A DNA stretch of 64,000 bases from Glycine soja (lineage: Eukaryota > Streptophyta > Magnoliopsida > Fabales > Fabaceae). The notes beneath the pieces were generated by a model. The model was not told the origin of the DNA. It searched no databases and saw only the letters and a list, made by a program, of their open reading frames with translations. The stretch's first letter is position 1; each line of letters starts with the position of its first letter. Position numbers and translations under genes: made by a program. The DNA is taken from NCBI RefSeq assembly GCF_004193775.1, contig NC_041010.1:39793562-39857561 (forward strand), given 5' to 3'. Positions 52,646-64,000 of this stretch are shown here, piece after piece.

Positions 52646-55600
52646 TCAAAGCCAGGGAGAATTGTAAATGGGAGTTACAACAGATTTAACTTGAAGATAC
52701 TTGTGTAGGGCTTCCATTCCAAAATCTCTTCCAAATCCACTCATCTTGTACCCTCCATAAGGAATGTCATTCCCAAAGGCAAAGTAACAGTTGATCCAAA
52801 CAATGCCAGCACGAATGGACCTTGACACAGTGTTGGCTGTGTCCAAACTCTTTGTCACAATGCCTGATGCTAGGCCATATCTTGTATTGTTGGCAATCTT
52901 AATTGCATCCTCAATAGTCCTGTTGTTCATTTATACAATTCATGACCAAACTCTCAAAACATTTTCTAGGATGACATTAAGTCAATAGTAAGAATAAATA
53001 AATAGATTTATAATAACTTACTTAAACTTCATCAAAGCCATCACAGGGCCAAATATTTCATCTTGTACTATGAGCATGTCCTCCTAAACAAGATATTGTG
53101 AATAAAAAGCAAAAGACAATGGGATGGTTAGTTATCCAATTATTCTGCAGGAACCTTATTTCATACTTTTGTGGCGTTAAAATTCACCTTAACATTAGAG
53201 AAAATTGTAGGCTCAATGTAGTAACCCTTGTTGCCCACTCTTTTGCCCCCTGTCAAAAGAGTTGCCCCTTCTTTCTTTCCTTGTTCGATATAGGAAAGAA
53301 TCTTTTCAAATTGCTTCTTGTCAACCTACAACATGAAGATAATTAGCCGATAGAGAAAAATGGTTTTCATATTTTTACTACTCTCATTTCTGTTTCAATA
53401 GTTAGAGGGTCACTAGAGAAAACAAATGTAGACATGATTGTGCTACTAAGTTCATACCTGAGGCCCTTGTTGAACTTTAGGATCAAAAGGATCACCAACC
53501 ACCCAAGCTTTTGCTTTCTCCACCAATTTCTTCTCAAATTCATCATAGATTCCTTCTTGAACCAACACACGGGAGCCCGCAACACAAATTTCTCCCTGAA
53601 ATGAACAAGAAAATTAAATGTTGCAATATGCACAATTGGACTACTTTGTCAAAAGGAATCATATTTCACGAAAGAAATTTCACCTTATTAAATAGGATGC
53701 CCAGGAGAGCAAGTTCAGCAGCTTTATCTACATCAGCATCATCAAAAACTATGACGGGTGACTTGCCTCCTAGTTCAAGTGAAACTGGTTTCAAATTACT
53801 ATTAGCTGCAGCACGCATTACTTCACGCCCCACTTCTGTCGAACCCGTAAAGCTTACCTACATATGCACAAATAAAAAATTCACAATCAGCCAATTACAT
53901 TGGTTATGGCACTTTGTTATGACCTAAACACAAAGAAGAGATAAATCCAAAATGACTAGTCCATTAGGTGGTCATTTATCAGAATTCAGTACATTGCACC
54001 TTAATTTAGCCTGTATATAAGTAGGCCTTTTCGTCCCAACTCTCTCAACAAAAGCACCAATTATTCTGACTTAAGCACAAAAAGAGAGTTCAACCCAAAA
54101 GACTAATAACTTAAGTACCAAATTAAGTTTTTTATTCCATTCAATCAATGTAGGACTCATAACATACTTCCAATTTCCAAATGCTTGACATTTGAGTTAC
54201 CTTATCAATGTCCATGTGTAAGCTTATTGCAACACCTGCAGTTTGGCCAAATCCAGGTACCACATTAAGCACTCCATCCGGAATTCCAGCCTTCAAAACA
54301 TAAAAGCAAGGAACATCAATCAACTTAGACTTTAGTAGATAACTTGCCAATGTCAATTACATTTGATAAGAAAATGAAGCATTTGTTGAAGACACATACC
54401 AGCTTAGCAAGATGAGCATAAAACAAGGCCGAGAGAGGTGTTTGTTCAGCAGGCTTGAGGACCATTGTGCAACCAGCAGCCAAGGAAGGACTAACCTTCG
54501 CAACAAACATGGTGCTAGGGAAGTTCCAAGGAATAATGTGTCCCACAACACCAATTGGTTCTAGCAAAGTATATGCATGGAACTCCCTAGAAGCTTTTAA
54601 GACCTCTCCATGAATTTTATCTGCAGCACCTGCATAGTAACGGATAGTACTTGCTGCAGCAGGAATATCAACAGCCTTGCACCAATGGTACAACTTTCCA
54701 GCATCAATGGCATCCAATGCTGCTATTTCCTCAATGTTCTGATCAACTAAGTCTGCCCATTTCATCATAATTTTTGCTCTTTCCTGATTTTCAAACCATG
54801 TCAAAGTTTGATACTATGTTGCAAAAGAGGATGAACATTAACAAGTCATAACATCCACAACCCTCCCCTTTAAACACAAAATATCCATTTGGTTGCTAAT
54901 GACAATTTATTTTTTATGCGAGAATTCATTACTACATTTAATATCAACATTATCACGTAGTAAGTAACCATGTCTAGAGCTTGGTCGAGAGCTTTGTTAT
55001 TAATTACAGGATCTGAAATGCAATTATCTGACTAAGTCATGAACATTGGTTTTTCAAAAGATAGAAACTTGTGAATATACTTTATAGTACCTTAAAATAA
55101 TTTTCAGCTTATTTCAATAATTTTTTTTAAAATATTATAAAAATAGTTTGCAATTAGTTTAAAAATAATTTAACTCAATTTCTTTTTTACAAACAATTTA
55201 TAGATAAACGCTTATATATATAGTAAAGTATCTAGACAGTATACATGGTGGGAGTTAGCCAAACATTTATGTTGTATTGGATTTTAATTTAACAAGTACT
55301 ATTAGACTATTTGTTCACACATGTTAAGTCAAACTCAAAACACACGATACGTTCGAGACTCTTGTGTATAACCGAGTACAAGGTTCTTCCACATTTTCCA
55401 ATTTTGATGTAATTCATAAAGGCTAAATATTCAAATCATATCCCTTTTCTAGATATACATATTTTTATGATTTTTTAAAGAAAAAACAAAAATTAGATAG
55501 GATCTCATTAATAAAAGGAAGGAGAGAAGAATGGAAAAGGAGCTAAGTGCCGTGCACGGTTTAAAGCAACATGCTTAAGTTGCAAGTTCTTCTACTCTAC

Positions 55601-58600
55601 TACTTATTAAACTGTTTTATATCTTTATCACTAAGTTTTTACATACTTCGGTAAAAGACATACAAAACTTAATACACAAATACTTATGTGAACTGTTAGT
55701 TTTTTTCACACATCTTAAATTTCTAACAGACTTAAATTCATCGTGTAAGAGATAGTTTAATGCTTTACCGTCCCCTCCCTTTTTCCCCTTGTGCTATTTG
55801 ATAAGGTGATTTTTAACAGGATTCACAAAGTATAAAATTTACTATTCAACTAGCCTGAATATTTCTTATATTGATTTTTAATAATCTTTTTTATAAGCAA
55901 TTTTAAATACATATATAATTCAAGAAAAATTATAAAGTAATTAAAGTTAAAAAATGCGACTCTCATTAACTATTTTTTTAATAAACTATTCAGAAAACTA
56001 TAAATTAATTAATACTCTATTTTATTCGAGAAAGTTATTAAAAAGATAAAAGTAAACAGAAATAACTTTCATAATTTTTAAAATAACAACTATATTGAAA
56101 TAAAACAATTTGCTAAAATTTTAAATATTTTAAAATGAAATTGAGATTTTTTTTAAGTTAAGTAATGTATGAATGAAAGTGTGAGATCCATGTCAATTTT
56201 TTAAAAAAATTTAATACATTTACATTTTTTTTCCTCAACAACCAAACAAGGCCGAGGTTCCCGCGGTCCGGTATTGTTTTAATTTTCAATTTCTTGGTCA
56301 GCTGAGATTAACTAATAAATGGAAGAAAAAAAAACGCTTAGGTCGTATGGTTTTGTTTTTTTTTTAATTACAAATCTTTATAATTTTTAATAAATAAGTT
56401 TAAATAAACTGACCAATATTATCTATTTGAATGATTATTTAATAGAATTAAGAAATCTCAAAATCAATCAATTAGCAATTAAATAATATCCTAAAATACA
56501 ATTAAATAATTTTTAAATAAAAAAAATAATTAATAAACAATCAATCATTTGCACTGATTAATTAACCGCTTAGGGTTCTTCAAGATGAATTTTAATATAT
56601 TGCTATTTTTATACTATTAACTAATCAGACAACGGTTTACATGGGATTTTTAAAGTTGTTATAGTAAAATTTTAATTTTAGTAATGTGACAATGTATATA
56701 TATATATTGCAATGTATTTTAATTAAATTTATTTATCATATATATGCTTCTGCGTCTTTTTGTTAAAATTAACGTAAAAATCAGGCTAATCGACTTGTTA
56801 CCAAACACGTACTAGCTTTTATTTCGTTACCCTCGAACCCAAATATGAACCATGCAATGCATGCCAACATTTAGTTAAAAAAAATTAATAAATACAAACA
56901 ATATATATATAAGTGTGTGGGTGTTTGTGTCTGCATTTTCTTTGACAGAACGCAAAATTAACACTTTAATTTTTGCATTAGAAAATCATTTTTTCCGTTT
57001 AATAATATGATTTGAACGCATTCTCAAAACTCAAACACACTCATACGTGTCAATCAAAGTCACAGACTCACAGGGACGCGATGACCTGTGAATCATGCTA
57101 GGATCGAAGCTGGCTCTAGCATCAGCTATCAAACAAGTGGGAAGAAAATATCAATACATTAATGAATACGATAAGATTGATGACAAGTTTATTGGGGAAA
57201 AGAAGTCAAATCAATAAATGATACTGAGTGGCAAGATTAAGTTATTTTTTCTTCTGAAAGGAAGCAAGATGAAGTTAACCAGCATCTTTAAGAATCCAGT
57301 TCGAAAATCTAATTCAGAAAACAGGTCAAAGATAATTCGTTAAGATATTAAAACTTAAGAATTTTTATATATGATCATTTTTTTCTATATTGAAAATAAT
57401 TCATATTTTTTATTTATTATAGTAGTGACTATATTTTTTAGTAATACTTTATCCGATATTTATTATAAAGTCTAATTAATTAATTTATCAAGATTAAAAA
57501 TTTAATTGTTTTAATTAAGAGCATTAAATTTATCTTAATTGGTCTTCTCAAAACTATTCTTGTGAAAAAACTAACCAAATGAATTATGTTTCTATCACAG
57601 TCACATTGGCGTATCATTTCAAAATTAACGTCAATGAAGGATATTTTGTAATAAAAAATAATGTTGAGATATCTTAGATCGTACTTTATTAAAAAGAGAC
57701 CAAATAAATCTCAGCTCTCAAAATCAAACTCACCTAAATTTTTTATAATAAAAAAAAACAAATTACAGTTTTAATTTAAACCTTTTTTTTATGGAAATTT
57801 AGGCCTTATAATTAGAACACGAGCGAGTTTCTTTTTTTACACTACAAAAAAAAAAGGACACGAGGGAGTACTATCTTGACGTATTTTTTTTTTTAATAAA
57901 TTTTCTTACGTACTTTGATTCCTTACCTAAAATGTAGTGAGATTAATTAGTGAGACCCACAAATTAATTGTCATAACTCACAACACAACAGTTATAGAGA
58001 AAGAAATGGAGAAATGATAACGTACAGCGCCGGGCATACGGGGCCATGGACCATAGTCGAAAGCCGCACGTGCCGCTTTGACAGCAACATCAACGTCTTC
58101 TTTTGCTCCCTCTGCGATTCTTGTAATCACCTCCCCTGTCCTAGGGTCTCTTGTTTCAAACTCCCTCCCTGTTTTTTCCATGTTTATACACAAAAATTAA
58201 ACAAATACTAGATTAAAAAAGGTAAGTAAAAAAATTAAAAATAAAAAGAGAACAAAAACTCAGGAAGGTTTTCACAATTTATTTAAAGAAAAAAAAATTC
58301 ATCACTTGAATATTTGGTTGATAACTTAATATATCAGCCTTTCCAATTGATACCTGTGCTGGTGCATTTTCCACCTTTGGGTGCTTTCAAGATATAATGT
58401 TACGTATGCTTTCATTATTAAATTTAACTTTAGCACCTTTTAAAACGAGAATAAAAATAGACCCACCCATCAAAGTTGACATTACGGTCAAAGATATTGA
58501 TACATAATTGTTGTGAAATCTTAAATTTGTACATCAATGATTCACTAGGATTCATCTAATTGTAGAGAATTCGAATAGTATTCGAGGTCTTAAATTCTAA

Positions 58601-59801
58601 CTTTATTTTTATTAATGTATACCAAAAAAAGTTAACATTACATTTATAACATAGTCAATACCTATAAATAATTTTTAAAACTCATAATAAGCATGAAATT
58701 ATAACATTCATAAATTTTTATTTAAATAGATTAGATTTTCAAACCTCGAGATAAACATATTCATTATTGTTATAAGTATACATTATCAAAATTAAAGTAG
58801 GAACTACTTATTGACCTTTTGTTTTTATATTTTCGGAATTAAAATAAAAATTATTTAATGAAACTCCCTTTCTTCATGAATATTACAGTATGTTGCATGG
58901 TTGAGAGCAAAGGCTGGACCAAGTGGGAAACTCTTATCTATTCACAGCTTTACACAAACCATTGAATAAACCTAACCTCTACAAGGAATTTCCATATCAT
59001 CTATCTTTCGATTTGTAGCTTAAGTATGTATGATGTTGGTTAAGAAATTAAAAAAAATATTAAAATACATTAAATTTGTTCATAATAAATATATATTTTT
59101 TAATTTTTTAACCAATGCTCTAGTTGATTAACAAAGACCTTCATAATTATTTCATTTTTACACGAAAGATATTGAGTCTAAAAAAGAGAGAGAGCAAAAC
59201 AGAGAAGGATGAATAGGATTAGCAGAGAAAGAATCTTATCATTATACATCCAAATTTTCTTCCGTTTCACTTGAAGACAAAATTTAAATGCGATTTCTTA
59301 AGTGTTATTAGTGTTATTGTCTAATCAAAATTGAAGTTTTATCTCATAACATGTATAATAAAAATCTACATTAAACATGAGCATGTATTATTGAGATGGA
59401 ATTCTGATTTGAAATACAGAACAGTACAAGATGGGAGACCCGCCCCGAGTAATCAACTAGATTTTTCATAAAATAACATACATCTAAATTTAGTCCTTCA
59501 CTTTATGCCATTTTCCCTGTCTCTATATGTTTCATTATATATCATTGGTCATACTTGTAACTTTTTTTTTTTCACTTATGCACCAAAAAATACAGCGTAG
59601 GAATAACTTTTTCCACATAAAAAGAAAAAGTGAGATGAAGAGCAATAAAAGAATATTAATTAAAGGAGAGAAGAGGCATAAGTATATTAATTAAAAACCT
59701 GAAAGGGAATCAACAAATTCCCCATTGATGAAGAGCTTTGTGAACTTGATTGGGGGCATCTTGAAGAAGGAAGAGCCGTGGCCGTTGGAGAGAGCAGCCA
59801 T
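52646..59801 (-). CDS. Aldehyde dehydrogenase, ALDH2C4-like (tandem copy 2)
   Basis: Nine exons: 59801-59699, 58168-58026, 54783-54400, 54290-54201, 53857-53684, 53595-53458, 53325-53188, 53083-53022, 52919-52646. From exon 2 on, every exon has the same length and phase as copy 1. Exon 1 is two codons longer ([11 protein letters not shown]), giving 501 residues. The general base is E268 (LELGGKS) and the nucleophile C302 (GEICVAGSR), the same numbers as in classical ALDH2 numbering. NAD-binding FTGSTEVG and C-terminal NSPWL are present. It is probably cytosolic because no transit peptide is seen. The likely reaction is NAD(P)+-dependent oxidation of hydroxycinnamaldehydes, as for Arabidopsis REF1/ALDH2C4. 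Intron 2 is about 3.2 kb against 0.3 kb in copy 1. It is the upstream member of the tandem set, with its own TATA box. Confidence 0.93.
54784..58025 (-). other. Expanded intron 2 of ALDH copy 2
   Basis: 3,242 bases between two well-defined splice sites, where copy 1 has 299. The content is AT-rich without a recognisable transposase, reverse transcriptase or other coding relic. A small GC-richer patch near 56,250-56,275 (GGTTCCCGCGGTCCGG) stands out. An insertion is likely, but its ends were not found. Confidence 0.7.
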
Positions 59802-59887
59802 CGTTAATTGGGTGTCTGCAAATAAAAGCAGTAGAGACAAGAAGATCAAAGGCAAACGTGTTTTTCGAAAAAGTGAGAATGGGACCT

Positions 59888-59899
59888 CTTTTATATATA
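59888..59899 (-). promoter_or_regulatory. TATA box of ALDH copy 2
   Basis: The minus-strand sequence GTATATATAAAAGAGG lies about 90-100 bases upstream of the ATG at 59801, implying a 5' UTR of about 60-70 bases. Confidence 0.6.
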
Positions 59900-59901
59900 C
59901 A

Positions 59902-62314
59902 GAGTTACGCACACTTAACTCCGAGACAAGAACAACCAGTCGACAGAGAAAAGGTACATCTCACATACGACTCACGAGCCAGCCAGACTTATATTATTTT
60001 TATAATAAACTAATAGTATAACGCTTTTATAGAATCAATTAATTAATTGTTAATTTATTATGTCAATTATAGAATTTTATAACCTTTTTTTCCTAATGAC
60101 GCCTTATCTCTTAATTTATTGGGTTAAAAACTAATATCACTTATAATTCATAATATATACAATAAAAATCAAACAAATATCATCTCACTAAATAAATCAT
60201 TTTTAATTATATAAACACAATAGATCAAATCTTACAAAGTTATGACAATCATTTGAGTTGACTCTTTTTTCTTTTTATTTTCTCTTTAAAAAAATACATC
60301 TTTATTCCTATTATATTTTATTTTCTCTCTAATCAAACATAATGTTAATAATGTTAATGTATTGTTTGAAATATTTTTTTTATTATGATATCATTAATAT
60401 AAAATATTCATAAATTTTATCAAAAGCTAATATGTGTTGAAAAATTTAACTAATAAGATTTTTTCTTCTCAATTACATTTGTCTCCAATCATATTAATTA
60501 AACTTTTAGTCACCTAAACTTTTTCTCTGACAAAAATTTATTAACTTATTAATTAATTTAATCTCATTAATATCCTAAAACATACTGATTTTTATTTATT
60601 AATTAGTAAATATATAAATAAAATATTAAAATGAATATTAATAAATATAAATTTGTATGTTTTAGGATATTAATGATACTCCCCTAAAAAAATATTAATG
60701 ATACTAAATTCATTAATAAGTTAATAAATATATCAATGCAATATTAATTTTTGTGTTATATTAATATTATTTTTTTATACTTTTTTGTATTATATTATTA
60801 ATGTTGTTTAGTTAGTAGTAGTGAGTATCTTAACATATAAAAGTAAGAAAATATGATATCAGAAATTATAATAATTTTCCGCTCAAATTAGGGACATTAT
60901 AGACACTACACCTTTAAATAAATTTCATACTGAAAACATTTTTTAAATTAGTCTTTAAGTCATAAATTACAATTATTATTTTCAATTCTAAAATTATGTC
61001 ATTTTTTTATCCATGGGAATCTAAAATAGATATTGAAGAATTTATAACTAAATACGTTGTTCAACTAACCAAGCTAGACTTGGATTAAATCATTATCAGA
61101 TTTCATAAAAAAAAAAATATGTCAATCTATTTCAACTTAAAAAAGTAATTTAAAAAAAAAGGTTTTTTATACAAGTATTTTTAAGAACAAGATAAAATTT
61201 ATTTAAAAAGGTAAAAAAAACTATTTATTTTAAGTAAAAAAAGTAAATACATAAAAAATAAAAAAATAAATACTTATTTTAAATAACCAACTAGCCCAAC
61301 ATTTTATTCTTGTGAGAAAACGAGTGATTGTCAATATACTACAAACATGAGGATCAATGGACTGATAAATACAGGGACAAATTAAGTTAAACAACTCTAC
61401 CTCCTGGTGTGCATGGAACCTTTTCTAAATCAAAAATCAAGATAAGAAAAATAAATAATCAGATAGCCATAAAAAATTCCCCCCCTCGCATCCCTTGGTG
61501 TGCTTGCAGCCATGCACGACCATTTCCAAGAGTGGAGGAGACAACCAATTTGCAAGAAATTCAATTCTTCTTTGGCTATGATACTCAATTTCCTTTTCTC
61601 CTACAGTCACCATTGAATCAATCTTCTTCTACTATGGCACGACATTTGACGATATCCACGTCTCCAACGATAGTGATCCTCCTCCTGCCCACAATTTTCA
61701 ATTTCCTTTGTATTTCTGTTTTTTAATTTTTTTTTCCACCCTATTTTGCTTTCTTTCACCAAAAATTCAATAATATGAAATTAAAAAAAAAACACACACA
61801 CAAATTTGTAACACAATCTATTAAACATTGTACAGCAAAATTGTAATATGTAAAATCATACTTTTAAAATTTAATAAAAGAAAATATTATTATAAATTTT
61901 TAATTAAACGTGAGAGTAAAACATAGAATTTAACTTCGATACAATATTATTATTATCATTTTAAAATGACTTTACATTATTAATTAATTAAAAGACAATA
62001 TTTATCTAAAGTGGACCTTGTACGCAACATTATATTGTGTAATGTTGTGTAATCAAATAGAAATTTCAATTCAAAGACAATATTTATCTAAAGCGAAAGA
62101 GTTAGCTTATATTTCATCCTCTTTTCTTGTATGCACGTCGATGGTGAGAGACTTTCGTTAATGTTCCTCAAATATCAACAATGTTTATAGTAGCAGGTCA
62201 AAGTAACATTAAATTATGAAGTGGAGGGCCATTAGATGTAACCTTTTTTTTTTATTAAATTAAATTAAACAAGAACGCAAATCATGACGTAGCTTTCACC
62301 TAATTAAGAGACCC

Positions 62315-62360
<46 letters not shown>

Positions 62361-63078
62361 GCTGCAAACCAAGAAACACTTTTTTTTTGGAGAGAACGAA
62401 GAAGAACTTAAAGCCGCCGAAACAGTGATTCACATTCATATTCTAAAGCAACACAAGTTAACATGCGTTAATAGTTTTATTATCCACCACCTCTATGATC
62501 TAGACTAAACAAAGACAGAGAAAATTAAAAACTTGATAAGAAAATGGGAGCAGACTTACATACTAGTCTAGCATAAACATAGAGGATGCATACTCATAAT
62601 AGATCTAGCTGTTCAAATTTTATTTTATTACGTAATCTTATACATTACATGTTAATTGCCAACATCTCGTATTCGTAAGAGACATACCTCGTTAGGCTCT
62701 AAGTTCGAATTTTAAATTAAATAATTGCCAACATCAAAGTTTATTTTAATTATATGTTATTAGGTCAATGTTCTAGATGTCTGATGGTATTATTAGGTGA
62801 TCACTAGAGTTTGTTTACGCTAGTTTCATATGTGATATGTCTAGTCTTGGCTCGTGTTTTTTTTTAACAACCAAAATATATGTATATATATCATGTAAAT
62901 GAACAAAGTTTAGGATCTGCCACAAGTAGTAACACATCACTAAACCATAACAGAGTCAACCTATGAATGCTTTGTACCATAACAGAATTAACAAAATGTG
63001 TTATGATCACACAGCTAGCACTCAAAAAGATCAAAACTAAATTCATATAAAGATCAAAACTAAATATTAAATTCATTC
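59902..63078. other. Gene-free AT-rich spacer
   Basis: Begins with the ALDH copy 2 promoter. No other gene recognised. The open frame near 61,409-61,726 has no domain, and its C-T-rich composition makes it unconvincing. The 62,390-62,480 patch is less AT-rich but gives no recognisable product. Confidence 0.5.
62315..62360. repeat. Compound (TA)n(TG)n microsatellite
   Basis: About 11 TA units run directly into about 12 TG units. It is a candidate length-polymorphic marker. Confidence 0.95.
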
Positions 63079-63241
63079 CTATTTTCTATCCACCGACGCC
63101 ATGTGTGTAGCATTGTTTTCTCTCAGCAGGACCTTCCCATATGCATCCCTAAATCCTCTAACAACACCAACCATCCTTAATGTCTTTGCTAAATCTGAGA
63201 CATGCAGTAAACCGGGTCCAAGCTCGTGCCACACGTTACAC
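63079..63241 (-). CDS. Last exon of an unrecognised gene
   Basis: Read on the minus strand, a good acceptor (TTTGTAG|G) at 63242 is followed by 53 open codons, CNVWHELGPGLLHVSDL then AKTLRMVGVVRGFRDAYGKV then LLRENNATHMASVDRK, and a TAG stop at 63079-63081. Composition is clearly more GC-rich and balanced than the surroundings. The exon enters in phase 2: the first base, G, completes a codon begun in the previous exon. I do not recognise the family. No convincing upstream exon lies between 63,242 and 64,000, so the rest of the gene would be outside the window, or this is an isolated gene fragment. Confidence 0.5.
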
Positions 63242-64000
63242 CTACAAAGAGAAATCGGAAATATAAAGTTAGTTTAGTAGTTAAGATTTGAAAAAAAAAG
63301 GAAAGAAGAAAAAGGTGAAATATTTGTCGATAAATAAACGTACAAATTAAAAGTTAAAGTCCTTAATTTGTGTTCTACACCACTACCAAGCACAATATCT
63401 AATTTCATCAAATACAATTTGGCTCTTGGGTGTGTTAAAAATCTAATCCTACTGATTAGATAGATATATCAAGAAGACTTAAGCACTTCTTAGCTTACAT
63501 ATCCAAGTTTTGTGAGATTGAATTAAATTCTGAGTCTAAATTCTGATATTACTTTCTTTTAAATTGATAAAACATTATCTTCTTCTTCTGAGTATTTGGT
63601 CGGAGGAAAAAACACATTATTTTAACGTGTTATTTCCTTTAGTTCAAAAGTTTGAAGGTAAAAAGGACATATATTAATATAAGGGAGTTAAGATTTGATT
63701 GTGCGGGTGATTCTCAACTTTAATTTTCATCGGCAAGAGCGACAAATTCCTTGTCCAAAAATTAACATTATTTAAAATATAACACATGAAGAACGAAGAA
63801 CGATATATATGACCGGGTATATGCAAAACAGAGAGGTAGGTAGTAGCATTGTTCAAGAACGAAAATGATTGTTTTGTACTTTTGTTGGAGAGTTAAAGTA
63901 ACAAGGAAGAATGATGGAGGAAGAGACAAAGGATGAATTGCAGGGATTATTATGTAATAATTTAAAATTAAGTCAAGAGATTATTAATTTTTTTATTTTT
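63242..64000. other. Intron or spacer upstream of the terminal exon
   Basis: AT-rich, and no exon with convincing splice sites was seen. If the exon at 63,079-63,241 belongs to a live gene, this stretch is probably its last intron. Confidence 0.4.

Noticed and set aside
62690..62720. AAGTTCGAATTTT resembling a tRNA B-box
   Set aside because: No A-box at the right distance, and no acceptor or anticodon stems can be drawn.

Overview
This window is nuclear DNA of a flowering plant, most likely a legume close to soybean (Glycine). The basis is spliced GT-AG genes separated by long AT-rich spacers, plant-only gene families (a plant MSH7, a GNOM-type ARF-GEF, a trihelix factor, ALDH2C-type dehydrogenases), a decayed plastid atpB insert, and PIF/Harbinger and LINE relics. 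The legume placement is an inference from repeat style and protein resemblance and was not tested by any search. I found no CRISPR array, tRNA, rRNA or operon.

Layout. 1-6.7 kb is gene-free and holds a degenerate tandem array inside a candidate foldback element. A small secreted glycine-rich protein gene (minus strand) lies at 6.75-7.26 kb. 7.4-12.9 kb is gene-free, AT-rich DNA. A dead PIF/Harbinger transposon with both of its typical genes occupies 12.9-15.8 kb. A decayed chloroplast atpB fragment (17.8-18.2 kb) lies just upstream of a trihelix gene (plus strand, 18.5-19.7 kb), which probably has an intron in its 3' UTR. It converges on a three-exon GNL2-like ARF-GEF gene (minus, 24.0-30.0 kb). 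Next is a complete 17-exon MSH7 mismatch-repair gene (minus, 31.3-39.7 kb), with E2F-type palindromes at its start. A broken MBF1c-like fragment (plus, 40.4-40.6 kb) follows. Two complete nine-exon ALDH2C-type genes (minus, 41.1-45.7 and 52.6-59.8 kb) flank an orphan exon-1 relic of a third copy at 49.3 kb. The last exon of an unrecognised gene (minus) lies at 63.1-63.2 kb.

Function. The genes are not a pathway. They cover a cell-wall or secreted protein, a transcription factor, membrane trafficking, DNA mismatch recognition, and a duplicated aldehyde dehydrogenase pair likely acting on phenylpropanoid aldehydes. The exon structures of GNL2, MSH7 and both ALDH genes were worked out by hand from splice sites, reading phase and family conservation. 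Each gives an uninterrupted protein of the family's usual length (1,376, 1,079, 499 and 501 residues).

I see no convincing undescribed biological system. The observations most worth checking are the orphan ALDH exon, the paired E2F palindromes and the GC-AG intron in MSH7, the atpB and MBF1c relics, the orientation-switching array at 3.1-4.3 kb, and a promoter-like repeat unit at 47.2-49.2 kb.
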